Below, piece by piece: positions 47,148 to 58,935 of a stretch of 64,000 bases of DNA (within the stretch, counting starts at the first letter, position 1; each line of letters opens with the position of its first letter). The stretch is from NCBI GenBank assembly GCA_947095585.1, contig OX352766.1, forward strand, positions 24,661,811 to 24,725,810, written 5' to 3'. The stretch is from Nephrocerus scutellatus. Lineage: Eukaryota; Arthropoda; Insecta; Diptera; Pipunculidae. Below the pieces are notes generated by a model. The model was not told where the DNA came from and searched no databases. It saw only the letters and a program-made list of their open reading frames with translations. A program made the translations under genes and the position numbers.

Positions 47148-50100
47148 TCCTAAAGGAAGAGTCTATTGAATAAAGTTTGTAAGATTACAACACAGAGGAG
47201 AGGAAGCAGTTCTGCAGCGGTTTGAACATTTGCTATTTTCATGAAATTCTCCAATTTGGAGGTTCGCTGTCAAGCGGATTGGCCAGTTCCTAGAGATGTC
47301 TCACTAAATTGACCCACACTTTTGTCTTCCTAAAGGAACAATCTATAGAATAGAATTATTAAGATTACAATGCAGAGGGGAAGAGGCAGTTGTGCATCAG
47401 TTTGAACATATACTATTTTCATGAAATTCACCAATTTGGAGGTTCGCTGTCAAGCGGATTGGTCAGTTCAGAGAGATGTCTCACTAAATTGACCCACACC
47501 TGTGTCTTTCTAAAGGAATAAACTATCGAATATAATTTGTTAGATTACAATACAGAGGAGAGGAAGCAGTTCTGCATGGGTTTGAACATTTGCTATTTTC
47601 ATGAAATTCTCAAATTTGGAGGTTCGCTGTCAAGCGGATTGGCCAGTTCAGAGAGATGTCTCACTAAATTGACCCACACCTGTGTCTTTCTAAAGGAATA
47701 AACTATCGAATATAATTTGTTAGATTACAATACAGAAGAGAGGAAGCAGTTCTGCATCGGTTTGAACATTTGCTATTTTCATGAAATTCTCCAATTTGGA
47801 GGTTCACTGTCAAGGGGATTGGCCAGTTCCTAGAGATGTCTCACTAAATTGGACCCACACTTTTGTCTTCCTAAAGGAACAATCTATAGAATAGAATTAA
47901 CCAGATTACAATGCAGAGGGGATGAGGCAGTTGTGCATCAGTTTGAACATTTGCTATTTTCATGAAATTCTCCAATTTGGAGGTTCGCTGTCAAGCGGAT
48001 TGGCCAGTTCCTAGAGATGTCTCACTAAATTGACCCACACTTTTGTCTTCCTAAAGGAATAATCTATAGAATATAATTAACTAGATTACAATGCAGAGGG
48101 GATTAGGCAGTTGTGCATCGGTTTGAACATTTGCTATTTTCATGAAATTCTCAAATTTGGAGGTTCGCTGTCAAGCGGATTGGCCAGTTCAGAGAGATGT
48201 CTCACTAAATTGACCCACACCAATGTCTTCCTAAAGGAAAAAACTGTCGAATATAATTTGTTAGATTACAATACAGAGGAGAGGAAGCAGTTCTGCATGG
48301 GTTTGAACATTTGCTATTTTCATGAAATTCTCAAATTTGGAGGTTCGCTGTCAAGCGGATTGGCCAGTTCAGAGAGATGTGTCACTAAATAGACCCACAC
48401 CAATGTCTTCCTAAAGGAAAAAACTGTCGAATATAATTTGTTAGATTACAATACAGAGGAGAGGAAGCAGTTCTGCATGGGTTTGAACATTTGCTATTTT
48501 CATGAAATTCTCAAATTTGGAGGTTCGCTGTCAAGCGGATTGGCCAGTTCAGAGAGATGTCTCACTAAATTGACCCACACCTGTGTCTTTCTAAAGGAAT
48601 AAACTATCGAATATAATTTGTTAGATTACAATACAGAAGAGAGGAAGCAGTTCTGCATCGGTTTGAACATTTGCTATTTTCATGAAATTCTCCAATTTGG
48701 AGGTTCACTGTCAAGGGGATTGGCCAGTTCCTAGAGATGTCTCACTAAATTGGACCCACACTTTTGTCTTCCTAAAGGAACAATCTATAGAATAGAATTA
48801 ACTAGATTACAATGCAGAGGGGATTAGGCAGTTGTGCATCGGTTTGAACATTTGCTATTTTCATGAAATTCTCAAATTTGGAGGTTCGCTGTCAAGCGGA
48901 TTGGCCAGTTCAGAGAGATGTCTCACTAAATTGACCCACACCAATGTCTTCCTAAAGGAAAAAACTGTCGAATATAATTTGTTAGATTACAATACAGAGG
49001 AGAGGAAGCAGTTCTGCATGGGTTTGAACATTTGCTATTTTCATGAAATTCTCAAATTTGGAGGTTCGCTGTCAAGCGGATTGGCCAGTTCCTAGAGATG
49101 TCTCACTAAATTGACCCACACTTTTGTCTTTCTAAAGGAATAAACTATCGAATATAATTTGTTAGATTACAATACAGAAGAGAGGAAGCAGTTCTGCATC
49201 GGTTTGAACATTTGCTATTTTCATGAAATTCTCCAATTTGGAGGTTTCCTAGAGATGTCTTACTCAATTACCCCACACCTGTGTCTTCCTAAAGAAATAA
49301 TCTATCGAATATAATTTGTTAGATTACAATACAGAAGAGAGGAAGCAGTTCTGCATCGGTTTGAACATTTGCTATTTTCATGAAATTCTCCAATTTGGAG
49401 GTTCGCTGTCAAGCGGATTGGCCAGTTCCTAGAGATGTCTCACTAAATTGACCCACACTTTTGTCTTCCTAAAGGAACAATCTATAGAATAGAATTAATA
49501 AGATTACAATGCAGAGGGGAAGAGGCAGTTGTGCATCAGTTTGAACATATACTATTTTCATGAAATTCACCAATTAGGAGGTTCGCTGTCAAGCGGATTG
49601 GTCAGTTCAGAGAGATGTCTCACTAAATTGACCCACACCTGTGTCTTTCTAAAGGAACAATCTATAGAATAGAATTAATAAGATTACAATGCAGAGGGGA
49701 AGAGGCAGTTGTGCATCAGTTTGAACATATACTATTTTCATGAAATTCACCAATTTGGAGGTTCGCTGTCAAGCGGATTGGCCAGTTCCTAGAGATTTCT
49801 CACTAAATTGACCCACATTTTTGTCTTCCTAAAGGAAGAGTCTATTGAATAAAGTTTGTAAGATTACAACACAGAGGAGAGGAAGCAGTTCTGCAGCGGT
49901 TTGAACATTTGCTATTTTCATGAAATTCTCCAATTTGGAGGTTCGCTGTCAAGTTGATTGGCCAGTTCCTAGAGATGTCTCACTAAATTGACCCACACTT
50001 TTGTCTTCCTAAAGGAACAATCTATAGAATAGAATTAATAAGATTACAATGCAGAGGGGAAGAGGCAGTTGTGCATCAGTTTGAACATATACTATTTTCA

Positions 50101-50727
50101 TGAAAATCACCAATTTGGAGGTTCGCTGTCAAGCGGATTGGTCAGTTCAGAGAGATGTCTCACTAAATTGACCCACACCTGTGTCTTTCTAAAGGAATAA
50201 ACTATCGAATATAATTTGTTAGATTACAATACAGAGGAGAGGAAGCAGTTCTGCATGGGTTTGAACATTTGCTATTTTCATGAAATTCTCAAATTTGGAG
50301 GTTCGCTGTCAAGCGGATTGGCCAGTTCAGAGAGATGTCTCACTAAATTGACCCACACCTGTGTCTTTCTAAAGGAATAAACTATCGAATATAATTTGTT
50401 AGATTACAATACAGAAGAGAGGAAGCAGTTCTGCATCGGTTTGAACATTTGCTATTTTCATGAAATTCTCCAATTTGGAGGTTCACTGTCAAGGGGATTG
50501 GCCAGTTCCTAGAGATGTCTCACTAAATTGGACCCACACTTTTGTCTTTCTAAAGGAACAATCTATAGAATAGAATTAACTAGATTACAATGCAGAGGGG
50601 ATGAGGCAGTTGTGCATCAGTTTGAACATTTGCTATTTTCATGAAATTCTCCAATTTGGAGGTTCGCTGTCAAGCGGATTGGCCAGTTCCTAGAGATGTC
50701 TCACTAAATTGACCCACACTTTTGTCT
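47148..50727 (+). repeat. 3580-bp higher-order repeat, unit 1 (20-mer)
   Basis: It starts with E (AGAGTCTATT, TTTGTAAG) at 47148 and runs to the next equivalent E at 50728. Twenty monomers, minus 23 for the C at 49243 and plus 3 for three G monomers, give 3580. Between 49480 and 49800 the B-B' section is replaced by two extra F monomers (CATATACTATT twice). Open frames at 48111-48392 and 48832-49095 are D-H pairs. Confidence 0.88.
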
Positions 50728-53700
50728 TCCTAAAGGAAGAGTCTATTGAATAAAGTTTGTAAGATTACAACACAGAGGAGAGGAAGCAGTTCTGCAGCGG
50801 TTTGAACATTTGCTATTTTCATGAAATTCTCCAATTTGGAGGTTCGCTGTCAAGCGGATTGGCCAGTTCCTAGAGATGTCTCACTAAATTGACCCACACT
50901 TTTGTCTTCCTAAAGGAACAATCTATAGAATAGAATTAATAAGATTACAATGCAGAGGGGAAGAGGCAGTTGTGCATCAGTTTGAACATATACTATTTTC
51001 ATGAAATTCACCAATTTGGAGGTTCGCTGTCAAGCGGATTGGTCAGTTCAGAGAGATGTCTCACTAAATTGACCCACACCTGTGTCTTTCTAAAGGAATA
51101 AACTATCGAATATAATTTGTTAGATTACAATACAGAGGAGAGGAAGCAGTTCTGCATGGGTTTGAACATTTGCTATTTTCATGAAATTCTCAAATTTGGA
51201 GGTTCGCTGTCAAGCGGATTGGCCAGTTCAGAGAGATGTCTCACTAAATTGACCCACACCTGTGTCTTTCTAAAGGAATAAACTATCGAATATAATTTGT
51301 TAGATTACAATACAGAAGAGAGGAAGCAGTTCTGCATCGGTTTGAACATTTGCTATTTTCATGAAATTCTCCAATTTGGAGGTTCACTGTCAAGGGGATT
51401 GGCCAGTTCCTAGAGATGTCTCACTAAATTGGACCCACACTTTTGTCTTCCTAAAGGAACAATCTATAGAATAGAATTAACTAGATTACAATGCAGAGGG
51501 GATGAGGCAGTTGTGCATCAGTTTGAACATTTGCTATTTTCATGAAATTCTCCAATTTGGAGGTTCGCTGTCAAGCGGATTGGCCAGTTCCTAGAGATGT
51601 CTCACTAAATTGACCCACACTTTTGTCTTCCTAAAGGAATAATCTATAGAATATAATTAACTAGATTACAATGCAGAGGGGATTAGGCAGTTGTGCATCG
51701 GTTTGAACATTTGCTATTTTCATGAAATTCTCAAATTTGGAGGTTCGCTGTCAAGCGGATTGGCCAGTTCAGAGAGATGTCTCACTAAATTGACCCACAC
51801 CAATGTCTTCCTAAAGGAAAAAACTGTCGAATATAATTTGTTAGATTACAATACAGAGGAGAGGAAGCAGTTCTGCATGGGTTTGAACATTTGCTATTTT
51901 CATGAAATTCTCAAATTTGGAGGTTCGCTGTCAAGCGGATTGGCCAGTTCAGAGAGATGTGTCACTAAATAGACCCACACCAATGTCTTCCTAAAGGAAA
52001 AAACTGTCGAATATAATTTGTTAGATTACAATACAGAGGAGAGGAAGCAGTTCTGCATGGGTTTGAACATTTGCTATTTTCATGAAATTCTCAAATTTGG
52101 AGGTTCGCTGTCAAGCGGATTGGCCAGTTCAGAGAGATGTCTCACTAAATTGACCCACACCTGTGTCTTTCTAAAGGAATAAACTATCGAATATAATTTG
52201 TTAGATTACAATACAGAAGAGAGGAAGCAGTTCTGCATCGGTTTGAACATTTGCTATTTTCATGAAATTCTCCAATTTGGAGGTTCACTGTCAAGGGGAT
52301 TGGCCAGTTCCTAGAGATGTCTCACTAAATTGGACCCACACTTTTGTCTTCCTAAAGGAACAATCTATAGAATAGAATTAACTAGATTACAATGCAGAGG
52401 GGATTAGGCAGTTGTGCATCGGTTTGAACATTTGCTATTTTCATGAAATTCTCAAATTTGGAGGTTCGCTGTCAAGCGGATTGGCCAGTTCAGAGAGATG
52501 TCTCACTAAATTGACCCACACCAATGTCTTCCTAAAGGAAAAAACTGTCGAATATAATTTGTTAGATTACAATACAGAGGAGAGGAAGCAGTTCTGCATG
52601 GGTTTGAACATTTGCTATTTTCATGAAATTCTCAAATTTGGAGGTTCGCTGTCAAGCGGATTGGCCAGTTCCTAGAGATGTCTCACTAAATTGACCCACA
52701 CTTTTGTCTTTCTAAAGGAATAAACTATCGAATATAATTTGTTAGATTACAATACAGAAGAGAGGAAGCAGTTCTGCATCGGTTTGAACATTTGCTATTT
52801 TCATGAAATTCTCCAATTTGGAGGTTTCCTAGAGATGTCTTACTCAATTACCCCACACCTGTGTCTTCCTAAAGAAATAATCTATCGAATATAATTTGTT
52901 AGATTACAATACAGAAGAGAGGAAGCAGTTCTGCATCGGTTTGAACATTTGCTATTTTCATGAAATTCTCCAATTTGGAGGTTCGCTGTCAAGCGGATTG
53001 GCCAGTTCCTAGAGATGTCTCACTAAATTGACCCACACTTTTGTCTTCCTAAAGGAAAAATCTATAGAATAGAATTAACTAGATTACAATGCAGAGGGGA
53101 TGAGGCAGTTGTGCATCAGTTTGAACATTTGCTATTTTCATGAAATTCTCCAATTTGGAGGTTCGCTGTCAGCGGATTGGCCAGTTCCTAGAGATTTCTC
53201 ACTAAATTGACCCACATTTTTGTCTTCCTAAAGGAAGAGTCTATTGAATAAAGTTTGTAAGATTACAACACAGAGGAGAGGAAGCAGTTCTGCAGCGGTT
53301 TGAACATTTGCTATTTTCATGAAATTCTCCAATTTGGAGGTTCGCTGTCAAGCGGATTGGCCAGTTCCTAGAGATGTCTCACTAAATTGACCCACACTTT
53401 TGTCTTCCTAAAGGAACAATCTATAGAATAGAATTAATAAGATTACAATGCAGAGGGGAAGAGGCAGTTGTGCATCAGTTTGAACATATACTATTTTCAT
53501 GAAATTCACCAATTTGGAGGTTCGCTGTCAAGCGGATTGGTCAGTTCAGAGAGATGTCTCACTAAATTGACCCACACCTGTGTCTTTCTAAAGGAATAAA
53601 CTATCGAATATAATTTGTTAGATTACAATACAGAGGAGAGGAAGCAGTTCTGCATGGGTTTGAACATTTGCTATTTTCATGAAATTCTCAAATTTGGAGG

Positions 53701-53945
53701 TTCGCTGTCAAGCGGATTGGCCAGTTCAGAGAGATGTCTCACTAAATTGACCCACACCTGTGTCTTTCTAAAGGAACAATCTATAGAATAGAATTAACTA
53801 GATTACAATGCAGAGGGGATGAGGCAGTTGTGCATCAGTTTGAACATTTGCTATTTTCATGAAATTCTCCAATTTGGAGGTTCGCTGTCAAGCGGATTGG
53901 CCAGTTCCTAGAGATGTCTCACTAAATTGACCCACACTTTTGTCT
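50728..53945 (+). repeat. 3218-bp higher-order repeat, unit 2 (18-mer)
   Basis: It starts with E at 50728 and ends before the E at 53946. Eighteen monomers, with C at 52823, B' at 53162 and two G monomers, give 3218. It is collinear with unit 1 from E to about 53050 (offset 3580), then keeps the B-B'-E-F-A section lost in unit 1 and joins A directly to B at about 53775, omitting one G. Open frames at 51691-51972 and 52412-52675 are D-H pairs. Confidence 0.87.
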
Positions 53946-56900
53946 TCCTAAAGGAAGAGTCTATTGAATAAAGTTTGTAAGATTACAACACAGAGGAGAG
54001 GAAGCAGTTCTGCAGCGGTTTGAACATTTGCTATTTTCATGAAATTCTCCAATTTGGAGGTTCGCCGTCAAGCGGATTGGCCAGTTCCTAGAGATGTCTC
54101 ACTAAATTGACCCACACTTTTGTCTTCCTAAAGGAACAATCTATAGAATAGAATTAATAAGATTACAATGCAGAGGGGAAGAGGCAGTTGTGCATCAGTT
54201 TGAACATATACTATTTTCATGAAATTCACCAATTTGGAGGTTCGCTGTCAAGCGGATTGGTCAGTTCAGAGAGATGTCTCACTAAATTGACCCACACCTG
54301 TGTCTTTCTAAAGGAATAAACTATCGAATATAATTTGTTAGATTACAATACAGAGGAGAGGAAGCAGTTCTGCATGGGTTTGAACATTTGCTATTTTCAT
54401 GAAATTCTCAAATTTGGAGGTTCGCTGTCAAGCGGATTGGCCAGTTCAGAGAGATGTCTCACTAAATTGACCCACACCTGTGTCTTTCTAAAGGAATAAA
54501 CTATCGAATATAATTTGTTAGATTACAATACAGAAGAGAGGAAGCAGTTCTGCATCGGTTTGAACATTTGCTATTTTCATGAAATTCTCCAATTTGGAGG
54601 TTCACTGTCAAGGGGATTGGCCAGTTCCTAGAGATGTCTCACTAAATTGGACCCACACTTTTGTCTTCCTAAAGAAACAATCTATAGAATAGAATTAACT
54701 AGATTACAATGCAGAGGGGATGAGGCAGTTGTGCATCAGTTTGAACATTTGCTATTTTCATGAAATTCTCCAATTTGGAGGTTCGCTGTCAAGCGGATTG
54801 GCCAGTTCCTAGAGATGTCTCACTAAATTGACCCACACTTTTGTCTTCCTAAAGGAATAATCTATAGAATATAATTAACTAGATTACAATGCAGAGGGGA
54901 TTAGGCAGTTGTGCATCGGTTTGAACATTTGCTATTTTCATGAAATTCTCAAATTTGGAGGTTCGCTGTCAAGCGGATTGGCCAGTTCAGAGAGATGTCT
55001 CACTAAATTGACCCACACCAATGTCTTCCTAAAGGAAAAAACTGTCGAATATAATTTGTTAGATTACAATACAGAGGAGAGGAAGCAGTTCTGCATGGGT
55101 TTGAACATTTGCTATTTTCATGAAATTCTCAAATTTGGAGGTTCGCTGTCAAGCGGATTGGCCAGTTCAGAGAGATGTGTCACTAAATAGACCCACACCA
55201 ATGTCTTCCTAAAGGAAAAAACTGTCGAATATAATTTGTAAGATTACAATACAGAGGAGAGGAAGCAGTTCTGCATGGGTTTGAACATTTGCTATTTTCA
55301 TGAAATTCTCAAATTTGGAGGTTCGCTGTCAAGCGGATTGGCCAGTTCAGAGAGATGTGTCACTAAATAGACCCACACCAATGTCTTCCTAAAGGAAAAA
55401 ACTGTCGAATATAATTTGTTAGATTACAATACAGAGGAGAGGAAGCAGTTCTGCATGGGTTTGAACATTTGCTATTTTCATGAAATTCTCAAATTTGGAG
55501 GTTCGCTGTCAAGCGGATTGGCCAGTTCAGAGAGATGTCTCACTAAATTGACCCACACCTGTGTCTTTCTAAAAGAATAAGCTATCGAATATAATTTGGT
55601 AGATTACAATACAGAGGAGAGGAAGCAGTTCTGCATGGGTTTGAACATTTGCTATTTTCATGAAATTCTCAAATTTGGAGGTTCGCTGTCAAGCGGATTG
55701 GCCAGTTCAGAGAGATGTCTCACTAAATTGACCCACACCTGTGTCTTTCTAAAGGAATAAACTATCGAATATAATTTGTTAGATTACAATACAGAAGAGA
55801 GGAAGCAGTTCTGCATCGGTTTGAACATTTGCTATTTTCATGAAATTCTCCAATTTGGAGGTTCACTGTCAAGGGGATTGGCCAGTTCCTAGAGATGTCT
55901 CACTAAATTGGACCCACACTTTTGTCTTCCTAAAGGAACAATCTATAGAATAGAATTAACTAGATTACAATGCAGAGGGGATTAGGCAGTTGTGCATCGG
56001 TTTGAACATTTGCTATTTTCATGAAATTCTCAAATTTGGAGGTTCGCTGTCAAGCGGATTGGCCAGTTCAGAGAGATGTCTCACTAAATTGACCCACACC
56101 AATGTCTTCCTAAAGGAAAAAACTGTCGAATATAATTTGTTAGATTACAATACAGAGGAGAGGAAGCAGTTCTGCATGGGTTTGAACATTTGCTATTTTC
56201 ATGAAATTCTCAAATTTGGAGGTTCGCTGTCAAGCGGATTGGCCAGTTCCTAGAGATGTCTCACTAAATTGACCCACACTTTTGTCTTTCTAAAGGAATA
56301 AACTATCGAATATAATTTGTTAGATTACAATACAGAAGAGAGGAAGCAGTTCTGCATCGGTTTGAACATTTGCTATTTTCATGAAATTCTCCAATTTGGA
56401 GGTTTCCTAGAGATGTCTTACTCAATTACCCCACACCTGTGTCTTCCTAAAGAAATAATCTATCGAATATAATTTGTTAGATTACAATACAGAAGAGAGG
56501 AAGCAGTTCTGCATCGGTTTGAACATTTGCTATTTTCATGAAATTCTCCAATTTGGAGGTTCGCTGTCAAGCGGATTGGCCAGTTCCTAGAGATGTCTCA
56601 CTAAATTGACCCACACTTTTGTCTTCCTAAAGGAAAAATCTATAGAATAGAATTAACTAGATTACAATGCAGAGGGGATGAGGCAGTTGTGCATCAGTTT
56701 GAACATTTGCTATTTTCATGAAATTCTCCAATTTGGAGGTTCGCTGTCAGCGGATTGGCCAGTTCCTAGAGATTTCTCACTAAATTGACCCACATTTTTG
56801 TCTTCCTAAAGGAAGAGTCTATTGAATAAAGTTTGTAAGATTACAACACAGAGGAGAGGAAGCAGTTCTGCAGCGGTTTGAACATTTGCTATTTTCATGA

Positions 56901-57523
56901 AATTCTCCAATTTGGAGGTTCGCTGTCAAGCGGATTGGCCAGTTCCTAGAGATGTCTCACTAAATTGACCCACACTTTTGTCTTCCTAAAGGAACAATCT
57001 ATAGAATAGAATTAATAAGATTACAATGCAGAGGGGAAGAGGCAGTTGTGCATCAGTTTGAACATATACTATTTTCATGAAATTCACCAATTTGGAGGTT
57101 CGCTGTCAAGCGGATTGGTCAGTTCAGAGAGATGTCTCACTAAATTGACCCACACCTGTGTCTTTCTAAAGGAATAAACTATCGAATATAATTTGTTAGA
57201 TTACAATACAGAGGAGAGGAAGCAGTTCTGCATGGGTTTGAACATTTGCTATTTTCATGAAATTCTCAAATTTGGAGGTTCGCTGTCAAGCGGATTGGCC
57301 AGTTCAGAGAGATGTCTCACTAAATTGACCCACACCTGTGTCTTTCTAAAGGAACAATCTATAGAATAGAATTAACTAGATTACAATGCAGAGGGGATGA
57401 GGCAGTTGTGCATCAGTTTGAACATTTGCTATTTTCATGAAATTCTCCAATTTGGAGGTTCGCTGTCAAGCGGATTGGCCAGTTCCTAGAGATGTCTCAC
57501 TAAATTGACCCACACTTTTGTCT
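53946..57523 (+). repeat. 3578-bp higher-order repeat, unit 3 (20-mer)
   Basis: It starts with E at 53946 (GGTTCGCCGTC at 54063) and ends before the E at 57524 (GGTTCGCCGTC at 57641). Twenty monomers with C at 56401, B' at 56740 and two G monomers give 3578. The H-like monomer is repeated (GTAAGATTAC, then a second GTGTCACTAAATAG), followed by a monomer with CTAAAAGAATAAGC and AATTTGGTAG. The latter is otherwise a mark of the 2802-bp family and so looks like an exchange between families. Open frames are at 54909-55190 and 55990-56253. Confidence 0.87.
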
Positions 57524-58935
57524 TCCTAAAGGAAGAGTCTATTGAATAAAGTTTGTAAGATTACAACACAGAGGAGAGGAAGCAGTTCTGCAGCGGTTTG
57601 AACATTTGCTATTTTCATGAAATTCTCCAATTTGGAGGTTCGCCGTCAAGCGGATTGGCCAGTTCCTAGAGATGTCTCACTAAATTGACCCACACTTTTG
57701 TCTTCCTAAAGGAACAATCTATAGAATAGAATTAATAAGATTACAATGCAGAGGGGAAGAGGCAGTTGTGCATCAGTTTGAACATATACTATTTTCATGA
57801 AATTCACCAATTTGGAGGTTCGCTGTCAAGCGGATTGGTCAGTTCAGAGAGATGTCTCACTAAATTGACCCACACCTGTGTCTTTCTAAAGGAATAAACT
57901 ATCGAATATAATTTGTTAGATTACAATACAGAGGAGAGGAAGCAGTTCTGCATGGGTTTGAACATTTGCTATTTTCATGAAATTCTCAAATTTGGAGGTT
58001 CGCTGTCAAGCGGATTGGCCAGTTCAGAGAGATGTCTCACTAAATTGACCCACACCTGTGTCTTTCTAAAGGAATAAACTATCGAATATAATTTGTTAGA
58101 TTACAATACAGAAGAGAGGAAGCAGTTCTGCATCGGTTTGAACATTTGCTATTTTCATGAAATTCTCCAATTTGGAGGTTCACTGTCAAGGGGATTGGCC
58201 AGTTCCTAGAGATGTCTCACTAAATTGGACCCACACTTTTGTCTTCCTAAAGAAACAATCTATAGAATAGAATTAACTAGATTACAATGCAGAGGGGATG
58301 AGGCAGTTGTGCATCAGTTTGAACATTTGCTATTTTCATGAAATTCTCCAATTTGGAGGTTCGCTGTCAAGCGGATTGGCCAGTTCCTAGAGATGTCTCA
58401 CTAAATTGACCCACACTTTTGTCTTCCTAAAGGAATAATCTATAGAATATAATTAACTAGATTACAATGCAGAGGGGATTAGGCAGTTGTGCATCGGTTT
58501 GAACATTTGCTATTTTCATGAAATTCTCAAATTTGGAGGTTCGCTGTCAAGCGGATTGGCCAGTTCAGAGAGATGTCTCACTAAATTGACCCACACCAAT
58601 GTCTTCCTAAAGGAAAAAACTGTCGAATATAATTTGTTAGATTACAATACAGAGGAGAGGAAGCAGTTCTGCATGGGTTTGAACATTTGCTATTTTCATG
58701 AAATTCTCAAATTTGGAGGTTCGCTGTCAAGCGGATTGGCCAGTTCAGAGAGATGTGTCACTAAATAGACCCACACCAATGTCTTCCTAAAGGAAAAAAC
58801 TGTCGAATATAATTTGTAAGATTACAATACAGAGGAGAGGAAGCAGTTCTGCATGGGTTTGAACATTTGCTATTTTCATGAAATTCTCAAATTTGGAGGT
58901 TCGCTGTCAAGCGGATTGGCCAGTTCAGAGAGATG
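57524..58935 (+). repeat. Partial fourth unit of the 3.58-kb HOR
   Basis: E-F-A-G-B-D-H follow unit 3 with offset 3578 and also follow 4712-6123 with offset 52812. At about 58935 GTGTCACTAAATAG is replaced by GTGTCACTAAATTGACCTAC and the sequence switches to the half-monomer segment. An open frame at 58487-58768 is the D-H pair. Confidence 0.87.

Noticed and set aside
964..58768. Series of similar small plus-strand open frames (60-174 codons) as a protein family
   Set aside because: They are the same satellite frame repeated. The stops are gained and lost with monomer type, and the frames lack conserved starts, signals, domains or gene-like flanks. The 180-bp period alone explains them. Only the two longest are listed, as non-genes.
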